Program-made: the position numbers and the translations under genes | Assembly (NCBI GenBank): GCA_022842905.1 | Contig: JALHOS010000002.1 | Coordinates: 1-59,226 of the forward strand | Source: Myxococcaceae bacterium | Lineage (GTDB): Bacteria; Myxococcota; Myxococcia; Myxococcales; Myxococcaceae | Length of the DNA: 59,226 bases | Direction: 5' to 3' | Shown here: positions 15,912 through 24,048 of the stretch, piece by piece | Layout of the letters: every line of letters begins with the position of its first letter | Position numbering within the stretch: position 1 is the stretch's first letter | The notes under the pieces: generated by a model | Database searches by the model: none | Seen by the model: only the letters and a program-made list of their open reading frames with translations | Told to the model about the DNA's origin: nothing

Positions 15912-17188
15912 GCCGGCCCCTTGGTGGTCATGACCCGGTTACGGCCCGAGCGCTTGGCCAGGTACATGGCCTGGTCCGCGGCTTCGAGCAGCGCTTCGCC
16001 CGTCGTGCCGTCTTCGGGGAACGTGGCGACGCCAATGGAGACGGTGATGGTCTGCTTCCACTGCTCGGTCCCGTTGAGCTTGGCCTCCACCGCGCCGCGC
16101 ATGCGCTCCGCCACCTGGATCGCCTCGGCCTTCGTCGTCTCGGGGAGCACGACGGCAAACTCTTCGCCGCCATAGCGGGCGATGAGGTCGGTCTGGCGCA
16201 GGTCTCGGCTGAGCACCTCCGCGAGGCGCCGCAGCAGCTCGTCCCCCGCCGGGTGCCCGAGCGTGTCGTTCACCTTCTTGAAGAAGTCGACGTCGACCAT
16301 GAGCACGCCCATGGGCCGCTTGTGCCGCAGCGCGCGCAAGAGCTCGGCCTGCAGGACTTCGTGAAAGCGGCGGTGGTTGAACATGCCGGTCAGGCCGTCG
16401 GTCACGGCGAGCCGCTCCAGCCGGGCGTTGGCTTCCGACAGCTCGCGCGTTCGCTCGGCGACGGCCCGCTCCAGGTTGTCCCGCTCGGCCTGGAGCGCGG
16501 CGGCCATGCGGTTGACGGTCTCGGAGAGCTCGCCCAGCTCGCGGCTCTTCAGCGGCGGCACGCGCGTCGTCAGGTGGCCTTCGGCGATGCGGCGAACGGC
16601 CTGCTGCAGCGTGCGGATCGGGCGGATCACCAGCCGCTCGAGCCCGACGAGCTGCACGGCGGCCAGCAGCAAGAACAGCCCGAACAGCGCGCTGCCGACG
16701 AACATGCGCGTGCGGGAGATCTGCGCTTCGACCCGTTCGAACGAGAAGCGCGCCACGACCGTCGCCCAGCGAATGCCGGACTTGGCTGGCACGCCGATCA
16801 CCAGCTCGTGGCCGCGGTGGGCCCACACGGTCGAATCGGTGTCGATCGCCTCGCTCACCAGCTCGTCCGTCAGCACGGTGTTGAAGCGCTCGGTGTCGGT
16901 GTGGGCGAGCACCCGGGCTTGCTCGTCGACGACGGCCAGATCGATCAAGTCGCGGCCCTTGAGGCTCTCCGACAGGTGGGCGACCAGCGTGTCCAGGCCG
17001 CCGAGATCGTTCTGCGCCACGAAGACGGCCGCGGTGACGCCGATCGCCTGCACCAGCTTCTCGTTGCGCGTCCGGAAGTCGACCAGCTCGTCGCGGCGCA
17101 GGAGGTCGAAGAAGAGCAGCGCGCCGAACGTGAGGCTGGCGGCGAGGATCGCCTGCACCAGCCACAGCAGTCGGCTCCGGAGACCCAT
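15908..17188 (-). CDS. Membrane diguanylate cyclase with extracytoplasmic sensor and HAMP
   Basis: 426 residues: membrane span about 8-30, periplasmic region about 31-160, second span about 163-181, HAMP-like linker 182-235, short coiled coil, then a GGDEF domain. The active site is GGEEF (340-344) and the inhibitory I-site RQTD (331-334) is present, so an active, product-inhibited cyclase making c-di-GMP is expected. The periplasmic part has no motif I recognise. It is followed, with a four-base overlap, by the PhnD-like lipoprotein, and lies 67 bases after the DmxA-like cyclase gene. Confidence 0.93.
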   Translation of the reverse strand: MGLRSRLLWLVQAILAASLTFGALLFFDLLRRDELVDFRTRNEKLVQAIGVTAAVFVAQNDLGGLDTLVAHLSESLKGRDLIDLAVVDEQARVLAHTDTERFNTVLTDELVSEAIDTDSTVWAHRGHELVIGVPAKSGIRWATVVARFSFERVEAQISRTRMFVGSALFGLFLLLAAVQLVGLERLVIRPIRTLQQAVRRIAEGHLTTRVPPLKSRELGELSETVNRMAAALQAERDNLERAVAERTRELSEANARLERLAVTDGLTGMFNHRRFHEVLQAELLRALRHKRPMGVLMVDVDFFKKVNDTLGHPAGDELLRRLAEVLSRDLRQTDLIARYGGEEFAVVLPETTKAEAIQVAERMRGAVEAKLNGTEQWKQTITVSIGVATFPEDGTTGEALLEAADQAMYLAKRSGRNRVMTTKGPA

Positions 17189-17255
17189 GGACGGGCTGGA
17201 CCCTACGGCTCCACGTTCAGGGGACCAAGTGAGATCCGAGCGGGCTTCGCGCGAC

Positions 17256-19439
17256 TCAACCGGCCTCGGCGACGCGGCGCCCGCCGGCCTGCATGTGCTG
17301 CACGGTGACCGACTGGTTTCGCCCGTGGCGCTTGGCGAAGTACAGGCACTGATCCGCCAGGTCGATCAGCTGCTGCTTCTGCTCGCCGACGTCCGGACAG
17401 GTGGCGATGCCCAGCGACAGCGTCACCTTGAGCGGGCCCTGCTCCGACTGAAACACCTCGGCCATGACGCGCTCGCGGATCCGCTCGGCGATCACCTGGG
17501 CGCCCTTGGTGTCCGTCTCCGGCATGATGATCGCGAACTCTTCGCCGCCGTAGCGCGCGACGAGATCGGTGTCCCGCGCCGTCTCCCTGAGGATCCGCGC
17601 GACGCCCTTGAGCACCTGGTCGCCGGTCGGGTGGCCGTAGGTGTCGTTGACGGACTTGAAGTGGTCCACGTCGGTGAGGATCACCGACAGCTTGCGGCCG
17701 TAGCGCTTGGCGCCCGCGAGCGCGTCGTCGAAGCGGCCCTGGAAGGTGCGGTGGTTGAGCAGGCCGGTGAGCCCGTCGGTGGTCGCCATGCGCTCCATCT
17801 GTTCGAACAGCTGCGCCCGCAAGACCGCCTGCGCGGCGGACAGCGCGACGACCTCGAGCATGCGCAGCTCGTCGCTGTCGAACGCCGCCTTCTTGCGCGA
17901 CCCGGCGACCAAGGTGCCCAGGCTCCGCCCGCCGGCCACCAGCGGGAAGATCTTGAGCGACTGGAGCCCGCGGATCTGCGTGTCGTCGTCGAAGATGATC
18001 TGCCGATCCATCGCACCGGCGTCTCGGCCCGGCAGCGGCGCGCCATAACGCACCACGTTCGCCACCAGCCCGTTGTTGTCGGCGAAGGACCGGCCTTCGA
18101 GCGCGCGGCCGGCATTGGTGACGCCGCTCATGCGCATGATCTTGTGCAGGCGCTTGCCCTGCTCTTCGGCCACCAGCGTCACCGCGCAGAAGTCCAGCGG
18201 CGCCAAGTGCCGCGCGCTCTCGAGCACGGCCAGGAACACCTGGTCCGGCGACCCGGCGCGGTTGAGCTCTTCGAGCGCCTTGAAGAACCGGTCCTTCTCG
18301 TCGCGGGACCGGCGAATGTACGACATGACCCGCTCGACCTCGATCGAGCGCAGCACCTCGGCCGCCACCGTCGTCAGCAGGCGCTCCTCGTCGTCGGTGA
18401 AGGGCGAGTTGTCGAGCCGGTCCGCCACCAACACGCCGCGCACGTGCCCGCTGCCCTCGACGATCGGCACCGCGCAGATCGCCCGCACCTCAGGCCCGCC
18501 GGGCTCGTAGTGCGTCACGCCCTTGACCCCACCGTCCGCGTTCATGCGCAGCGGCAGGCCGCGCTTGAGCAGCGCCCCGAACACGCCTTCACCGGCCGGG
18601 AAGCGCTCCCGCTGCACCCGCTCGGACGCCGACCGACAGTCGTGCAGCTTCAAGCCCCGGTCGTCCTGCGTGAGGAGGAACACCCCCACCGTGTGCGCCC
18701 GCACCGCCAGCTCGGCGATCTCCAGCGCCGACCCCGTCGCCCCTTCGATCTCCTTCACCGCGGCGACCAGCCACTTTTCCTGCTCCTGCACGCCGGGGAG
18801 GCTGTCGTGGGAGCCGCTGGAGACCAGCCGGAACGTCCGCGCCCGTTCTTCGAGCTCGCGGATCTTGTTCTTCACCGCGTCGTGCTCCGCGCGCTGGGAC
18901 GCCAGCAGCCGAGCGCGCAGCACCAGGTGGTACAGGCCCGCGAACAAGCCGAGGAAGGCCACCCGCGCCAGCCACACGCCCCAGCGCTCCGGCAGCGTCA
19001 ACAGCGCGTCGAAGAGCACCGCCATGCCCACCAGCGTCAGCCCCGCCGGCCGCGACAGGAAGGACACCAGGAAGGCCATGAGCAGGTAGATGAGCGGGTA
19101 GGCCGTGTCGCCCAGCAGCGCCACGACGACGAAGGACGCGGCGAGCAACGTCGCCCCCAGCTCGAGCTCGTCGCGCAGCAGGAGCGCCGCGCCGTGCATG
19201 GCCCGGCGCACCCGCCGCACCATGGCCAGCGCCCCGCCCAGCAGCAGCACCGTCAGCGCCAGCGCGTCGAGCCAGCCCAGCGCGTGCACCGTGCGGAAGT
19301 GCCCCTGCGCGAGCAGCGCGAAGACGCTCAAGACGGAAAGCCCAGGGACCGCGCGGACCAGGTGCTGCGCCCACTTGCCCGGGGTGAACGCCAGCGGCCG
19401 GCCCAGCCGCATGCGCGGCAGCGAGTTCGACGGTGTCAT
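17256..19439 (-). CDS. Membrane GAF-GAF-GGDEF diguanylate cyclase, DmxA-like
   Basis: 727 residues with about six N-terminal membrane spans (25-175), a short coiled coil, two GAF-like domains (about 205-370 and 385-545) and a C-terminal GGDEF domain. The active-site loop is GGEEF (631-635) with an I-site RDTD (622-625), so it should synthesise c-di-GMP. This order matches Myxococcus xanthus DmxA, a cyclase that localises to the division site late in the cell cycle. The ATG overlaps the stop of ftsB (ATGA), which supports a division-linked role. Orthology is inferred from architecture and context, not from an alignment. Confidence 0.9.
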   Translation of the reverse strand: MTPSNSLPRMRLGRPLAFTPGKWAQHLVRAVPGLSVLSVFALLAQGHFRTVHALGWLDALALTVLLLGGALAMVRRVRRAMHGAALLLRDELELGATLLAASFVVVALLGDTAYPLIYLLMAFLVSFLSRPAGLTLVGMAVLFDALLTLPERWGVWLARVAFLGLFAGLYHLVLRARLLASQRAEHDAVKNKIRELEERARTFRLVSSGSHDSLPGVQEQEKWLVAAVKEIEGATGSALEIAELAVRAHTVGVFLLTQDDRGLKLHDCRSASERVQRERFPAGEGVFGALLKRGLPLRMNADGGVKGVTHYEPGGPEVRAICAVPIVEGSGHVRGVLVADRLDNSPFTDDEERLLTTVAAEVLRSIEVERVMSYIRRSRDEKDRFFKALEELNRAGSPDQVFLAVLESARHLAPLDFCAVTLVAEEQGKRLHKIMRMSGVTNAGRALEGRSFADNNGLVANVVRYGAPLPGRDAGAMDRQIIFDDDTQIRGLQSLKIFPLVAGGRSLGTLVAGSRKKAAFDSDELRMLEVVALSAAQAVLRAQLFEQMERMATTDGLTGLLNHRTFQGRFDDALAGAKRYGRKLSVILTDVDHFKSVNDTYGHPTGDQVLKGVARILRETARDTDLVARYGGEEFAIIMPETDTKGAQVIAERIRERVMAEVFQSEQGPLKVTLSLGIATCPDVGEQKQQLIDLADQCLYFAKRHGRNQSVTVQHMQAGGRRVAEAG

Positions 19440-19717
19440 CGGCCCTCCAGGCTCAAGACCAGCTCACCTTGTTTGACGAAGCCCAGCTCTTCGCGCGCGG
19501 CGCGCTCGATCGTCGGCAGGTCGTCCTGCAGAGCCTGCGCTTCTCGCCGCAGCCGCGCGTTCTCGTCGGTCAGCTTGGCCCTGCGCTCTTCGAGCGCGCG
19601 CACGTCGCCCTGGAGCTTCCAGTAGCGACGAAAGCCACCCTTGGCGACGACGGAGGACGCCAGCAACACGAGCGCGACGATCACTGCGCCCCACAGGAAG
19701 TGCCGCTGCCGCGTCAT
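19436..19717 (-). CDS. ftsB: FtsB/DivIC-type division protein
   Basis: A 93-residue bitopic membrane protein: short basic N-terminus, one span (about 6-24, LWGAVIVALVLLASSVVA), then a periplasmic coiled coil (LEERRAKLTDENARLRREAQ) and the family-typical end EELGFVKQGELVLSL. FtsB bridges FtsL and FtsQ in the divisome and helps activate septal peptidoglycan synthesis. The start is ATG 19717; a longer frame to 19747 adds only ten residues before the basic part. Its stop overlaps the ATG of the DmxA-like cyclase gene by four bases. Confidence 0.9.
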   Translation of the reverse strand: MTRQRHFLWGAVIVALVLLASSVVAKGGFRRYWKLQGDVRALEERRAKLTDENARLRREAQALQDDLPTIERAAREELGFVKQGELVLSLEGR

Positions 19718-19762
19718 GCACGAGCGAAGGTACCAACGGGCCTTCACCCCGCAAGAAAACCG

Positions 19763-21184
19763 CTACAGGCGCGTGTCGCCGGCTACAGCGCCGCCGAAGA
19801 GCTGCAGCACCGCCCGGCGGTCCACCTTGCCGCTGGCCGTCCGCGGGAGCTCTTCGACGACGAGCAAGCGCTTGGGGAGCTTGAAGCTGGCCAGGAAGGC
19901 CTGCGCGTGCCGCTGCAGCACTTCGAGCGTCGGCGCCGCGCCGCGCGGCACCACCACCGCCGCGGGGGCCTGGCCCCAGCGCTCGTCCGCCACCGGCACC
20001 ACGCAGACGTCGCCGACGCTCGGGTGCGACGCCAGCACCCGCTCGACCTCCACCGGGTACACGTTCTCACCGCCGCTCAAGATCAGATCGACCCGCCGCG
20101 CGTACACGGTCAGCCGGCCCCGCTCGTCGAGCGCGCCCAGGTCTTTGGTTTGAAGCCACGGGCCGAGCGCCTTGGCCACGGTGGCGCCGCGGACCTGGAT
20201 CTCCCCCACCTCACCCACGAGCGCGTCGGCGCCGTCTTCGCGCGCGATGCGGACCTCGACGCCGGACAGCGGCCGGCCCGCCGTCGACCCGTCGGCCTCC
20301 GCTGGCGACTCGGTGGTGACCTGTGAGCACGCCTCCGTCAGACCGTAGGTCTGGAGCACCGGCAACCCGAGCGCTCGGGCGCGCGCGAGCACGTCAGGGC
20401 GACAGGGCCCGCCGCCGACGAGGACCGCCTTCACGCCGCGCACCGGCTCGGTCAGCTCGCCGAGGAGCCGCTCGAGCATGGTGGGCACCACGCTCAAGTG
20501 ACTCACCTCACCGGCGCCCAGGCGCAGCGCCAGGCGCGCCGCGTCGAAGGAACGCTCCAGGAGCAGGCCCGCGCCGTCGTGAGCGCAGCGGTAGAGCATG
20601 GCCAGGCCGCCCACGTGAAAGAGGGGCAGCGTCAGCAGCCAACGATCGTCGGGGCTGGCCCCGAGGTTCCGCGCAGACGCCTCCGCGCTCGCCGTGAAGT
20701 TCGCATGGCTCAGCTCGATCAGCTTGGGCGTGCCCGTCGTCCCCGAGGTGAAGAGGCCACACCACGGCTGCTCCGCGTCGACCTCGGCACCTTCGCCTTC
20801 TGGGGGTTGCTCCGCGGTGAAGAGCCCCGCCAGCGGCTCCCCTTCGAGCGCGGCCGACAGCCCGTTCGCCACGAAGCAGCGCGTCGTCCCGGCTTGCGCG
20901 AGCAGCGCCTGAAGCTCGGTCGACCGAAGCCGGGCGTTGAGCAGCACCGCGCAGGCCCCCAGCCGCCCGAGCGCGAACAGGGCCGCGACGAGCTCGACGC
21001 TGTTCCACGAGAGGATCGCCACGCGCTCGCCGGCACGGACGCCCCGCGCCGACAAGGCGGCCTGCGCGCGGCGCACGTGCAGCTCGAGCGCGCGCCAGCT
21101 CCACCGCGCGCCGTCGTCGACGTCGAGCGCCAACGCGTCCGGCGCCCTCGCGGCTTGCAGCGCCACCGGGCAGACGCGCTTCAC
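19763..21184 (-). CDS. menE: o-Succinylbenzoate-CoA ligase
   Basis: A 473-residue ANL-family adenylate-forming enzyme. The AMP-binding P-loop reads FTSGTTGTPKL, followed by QTYGLTEACSQ, the hinge-region DLILSGGENVYPVEVE and the C-terminal catalytic Lys in RTASGKVDRR. Family membership alone would fit many acyl-CoA ligases, but its place directly after menC (GTG start within GTGA) identifies it as MenE, which activates o-succinylbenzoate with CoA before ring closure by MenB. It is the last men gene of the minus-strand operon. Confidence 0.92.
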   Translation of the reverse strand: MKRVCPVALQAARAPDALALDVDDGARWSWRALELHVRRAQAALSARGVRAGERVAILSWNSVELVAALFALGRLGACAVLLNARLRSTELQALLAQAGTTRCFVANGLSAALEGEPLAGLFTAEQPPEGEGAEVDAEQPWCGLFTSGTTGTPKLIELSHANFTASAEASARNLGASPDDRWLLTLPLFHVGGLAMLYRCAHDGAGLLLERSFDAARLALRLGAGEVSHLSVVPTMLERLLGELTEPVRGVKAVLVGGGPCRPDVLARARALGLPVLQTYGLTEACSQVTTESPAEADGSTAGRPLSGVEVRIAREDGADALVGEVGEIQVRGATVAKALGPWLQTKDLGALDERGRLTVYARRVDLILSGGENVYPVEVERVLASHPSVGDVCVVPVADERWGQAPAAVVVPRGAAPTLEVLQRHAQAFLASFKLPKRLLVVEELPRTASGKVDRRAVLQLFGGAVAGDTRL

Positions 21185-22239
21185 GTGGGCAAACCCCAGC
21201 CGGGCGCGTCCGGCACGGTGAGCACCCCGTCCCGCGGCGTGTACGGATCGGCCAGCACGTCGGCGAAGAGCTCCACCGTCGCCAGCCCGTGGGCGTACCC
21301 GTCGGCGGGGAGCACGGCGGCCAGCTGTGCCGCGGCGGCCCGAGCCAGCGGCCCGTCCATGAGCGTCGTCACGTACGCGTGCACGCCGCGGGGCAACGCG
21401 TCGAGCGCCAGCCGCAGCGTGGGCAACAGCCCGCCGAGCGCCATGGGCTTGAGCACCAGCACGTCGACCGCCGCGGCGGGGCTCAGCGCCAACATGGCGT
21501 CGACCGCGCCGGGGCGGAGCACGGACTCGTCCGCGGCGATCTGACAGGGCACCTGCCGACGCAGCCGCCGCAGCCCTTCGATGTCGGCGGCGCCGACGGG
21601 CTGCTCACACAGCTCCAGGTTGAGCGCCTCGAGGCCGCGCAGCGCCGACCGCGCGTTGGCTTCCGTCCAGCCACCGTTCGCGTCGATGCGGATCTGCACG
21701 CCGTCGCCCACCACCCGACGGATCGCGAGCAGCCGCTGGGCTTCGATCGCCAAGGGCCGCGCGGCGACCTTCACCTTGACGACCTTGTAGCCCGCCCGCA
21801 TCGCCGCCTCCGCCGAACGCGCGAGCCCCGCGGCGTCTTCCCCTTCGAGGATGGTGTTGACCACCAGCTGCCGACGCAGCGGCGCCCCACCCGCGAGCAG
21901 CGAGGCGACCGACTGCTTGCTCTGGCGCGCGAGGTGCTCCAGCAGCGCGCACTCGAGCCCGAAGCGCGTCGCCGGCGTCCCCTGCACCCCTTGCAGCGCG
22001 ACCTCGACGTCTTCGACGGTGTCGAGCCGCGCCGGGCCTCGAAAGCGCTCCAGCGTGCGCCGCGCCGCGTCCAGCGACTCCGTCCCGAAGCCCTCCAGCG
22101 GCATCACCTCGCCGCGACCTTCCACGCCGCCGGCGCGCGCGGTGACGATCCACCCCAGCCGCTCCAGCATGGGTCCGCGCGCCGTCTGGATCGGCTGCTT
22201 GAGCTTGAGCGCCAACGGCGCGAAGGACACGTCGATCAT
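21181..22239 (-). CDS. menC: o-Succinylbenzoate synthase
   Basis: 352 residues of the enolase superfamily, MLE/OSBS subgroup. The catalytic Lys pair is in YKVVKVKVA; metal ligands are the Asp in RIDANGGW, the Glu in CEQPV and the Asp in AADESV; a further Lys lies in LVLKPMALGG. It dehydrates SHCHC to o-succinylbenzoate. The start is ATG 22239, overlapping the stop of menA by four bases (ATGA); the gene itself overlaps menE in the same way. Full length and no changed active-site residue seen. Confidence 0.94.
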   Translation of the reverse strand: MIDVSFAPLALKLKQPIQTARGPMLERLGWIVTARAGGVEGRGEVMPLEGFGTESLDAARRTLERFRGPARLDTVEDVEVALQGVQGTPATRFGLECALLEHLARQSKQSVASLLAGGAPLRRQLVVNTILEGEDAAGLARSAEAAMRAGYKVVKVKVAARPLAIEAQRLLAIRRVVGDGVQIRIDANGGWTEANARSALRGLEALNLELCEQPVGAADIEGLRRLRRQVPCQIAADESVLRPGAVDAMLALSPAAAVDVLVLKPMALGGLLPTLRLALDALPRGVHAYVTTLMDGPLARAAAAQLAAVLPADGYAHGLATVELFADVLADPYTPRDGVLTVPDAPGWGLPT

Positions 22240-23135
22240 CGCGACAACCCCACGGCGAAGAGGAGGCCGAAGACGAGCTGCAGCTTGGCCGTGCCGGCGA
22301 GCGCCACGTTGAGCGCCGCCCCACTCGCGCTCGCCACCAGCCTGCCCGGCCCAACCGACAGCGGCAGCGAGAGCGCCGCCAGCAACACCCAGGCGCTCGT
22401 CCAGCCCGACGCCGCGAGGAGCACCGGCACCACGAAGGCGGCGCCGACCATGGTGAACCACTCGGCGCGACCGAAGCGCGAGCCGAACCGGACCACGAGC
22501 GTTCGCTTGCCGGCGCGCTCGTCCGTCTGCTGATCGCGCGTGTTGTTGACGGCCAACAGCGCGACGCCGAGGCACCCGACCGGCAGCGACGCGACCAGCG
22601 CCGTCCGCGTCACGTCATGGGCCTGGACGAAGTACGTGCCGCACACCGCGACGACCCCAAAGAACACCAGCACGAACAGGTCGCCCAGCCCGTTGTACGC
22701 CAGGGGAAACGGACCGCCGGTGTACGCGTAGCCGGCGGCCAGCGACACCAGCCCCACCACCATGATCGGCCAGCCGGCGTGAGACACGAGGTACACGCCG
22801 ACGACGAACGCCAGGCCGAAGGCCGTCAGCGCCCCCATGAGCACGGTCTTGGGCGCCAGCCAGCCTTGCTGACTGGCGCGCTGGGGCCCCAGCCGGTCGC
22901 CGGTATCGGCCCCGCGCACGAAGTCGAAGTAGTCGTTCGCCAGGTTCGTGCCGATCTGGATCAGCAGCGCCCCGACGAGGGCGGCCAGCGCCGGCAGCGC
23001 AGCGAAGGACTGAGCCTTCCACGCGAGCGCGGACCCAACCGCGACGGGCACGGCGCCCGCGACGAGGGTGCGGGGCCGGCTGGCCAGGAACCACGCCTTG
23101 AGCGCGCCGGGCGGCATGGGAGCGAGGGCGTCCAT
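22236..23135 (-). CDS. menA: 1,4-Dihydroxy-2-naphthoate polyprenyltransferase
   Basis: A 299-residue integral membrane prenyltransferase of the UbiA superfamily with about eight hydrophobic segments. The first Asp-rich, Mg-prenyl-diphosphate motif is NLANDYFDFVRGADTGD; the second is NNTRDQQTDERAGKRTL. It attaches the polyprenyl tail to DHNA to give demethylmenaquinone. A 70-base gap separates it from menH upstream, the only real gap in the men operon; menC follows with an ATGA overlap. Confidence 0.94.
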   Translation of the reverse strand: MDALAPMPPGALKAWFLASRPRTLVAGAVPVAVGSALAWKAQSFAALPALAALVGALLIQIGTNLANDYFDFVRGADTGDRLGPQRASQQGWLAPKTVLMGALTAFGLAFVVGVYLVSHAGWPIMVVGLVSLAAGYAYTGGPFPLAYNGLGDLFVLVFFGVVAVCGTYFVQAHDVTRTALVASLPVGCLGVALLAVNNTRDQQTDERAGKRTLVVRFGSRFGRAEWFTMVGAAFVVPVLLAASGWTSAWVLLAALSLPLSVGPGRLVASASGAALNVALAGTAKLQLVFGLLFAVGLSR

Positions 23136-23205
23136 GATCGAAAAGGCGCGTCCCCCTAGCAGCCCAGCGCCTCACGCGCCTCGTGGAAAAGGCAGCGCGC
23201 CGCGT

Positions 23206-24048
23206 TCAGTGCACGAAAGACCACTCGGCCGCGATGAAGCTGCGCAGCTCGTCCGCGTACGCAGCCGGGCACTCGAGGTGCGGCGCATGCCCGACGCCGT
23301 CGAAGGTCTTGCGCCACGCGAGCGGCAGGTCGTGCGCCATGCGCCGCGCCACGTGCGTGTACTTCGCGTCGAGCGCGCCGGTCAGCAGCAGGACCGGCAT
23401 GCGCAGCCGCTGCAGGCTGCCCCACATGTCCGGCTGCACGCCCTGCCCCAGCACGCGCAGCGCCCCGGCCAGCCCGCGGGGGTGGTGGCTGGTGCGCCGC
23501 GCCTTGAGCGCCTGCTGCTCGGCTTCCGGCAGCCGCCGCAGCCCCGCGAACAACGGCAGCCGCTCCCACGCGTCGATGAACGCTTCGACGCCGTGGGCTT
23601 CGGCCTGCCGAGCGCGTAGCTCGTCGTCCAGCCGCCGCAGCACGCGGACGTGCCGGTGGCGAAGTCCGGGGGAGCCGCTCTCGAGCACCAGCCGGCTGAC
23701 GAGCGCCGGGTGCCTCGCCGCCAACACCAACGCCACGCGGGCGCCCTGTGAATAGCCGACGACCACGTGCGGCTTGGTCAGCGTCTGGGCGATCGCGTCG
23801 ACCGCCTCGATGAAGCCGCTGGCGCCTTCCCGCGTGGGCAGGCCGGCGCCGCGGTGACCGGGCAGATCGACGCAGGTCGCCGTGACGACGTCGCCCAGCA
23901 GCGGCGCGAGGTGATCGAAGGACTGGGCGTTGCCCGTGAAGCCGTGGAGGAACAGCACCGGCACCGGGCCTCGGCCCCACGAGTGCGCCTGGACTTGATA
24001 CGCCGCGGGGTGAGGGAGCGGCACGGCGGGGGTCAGCTGGACGTTCAT
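23206..24048 (-). CDS. menH: SHCHC synthase, alpha/beta hydrolase
   Basis: A 280-residue alpha/beta hydrolase with LFLHGFTGNAQSFD (the oxyanion-side motif of MenH), DLPGHRG, the nucleophile Ser in VVGYSQGARVALV, Asp in LTGALDAKYT and His in DGVGHAPHLE. MenH eliminates pyruvate from SEPHCHC to give SHCHC. Its ATG overlaps the stop of menD by four bases, which makes the MenH assignment much firmer than the fold alone. Confidence 0.9.
   Translation of the reverse strand: MNVQLTPAVPLPHPAAYQVQAHSWGRGPVPVLFLHGFTGNAQSFDHLAPLLGDVVTATCVDLPGHRGAGLPTREGASGFIEAVDAIAQTLTKPHVVVGYSQGARVALVLAARHPALVSRLVLESGSPGLRHRHVRVLRRLDDELRARQAEAHGVEAFIDAWERLPLFAGLRRLPEAEQQALKARRTSHHPRGLAGALRVLGQGVQPDMWGSLQRLRMPVLLLTGALDAKYTHVARRMAHDLPLAWRKTFDGVGHAPHLECPAAYADELRSFIAAEWSFVH

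Noticed and set aside
16377-19625. A 1082-codon open frame on the plus strand, opposite two diguanylate cyclase genes
   Set aside because: Its product is Arg/Ser/Pro-rich low-complexity sequence without motifs, as expected for the antisense of high-GC genes; the minus-strand frames hold complete GGDEF domains.
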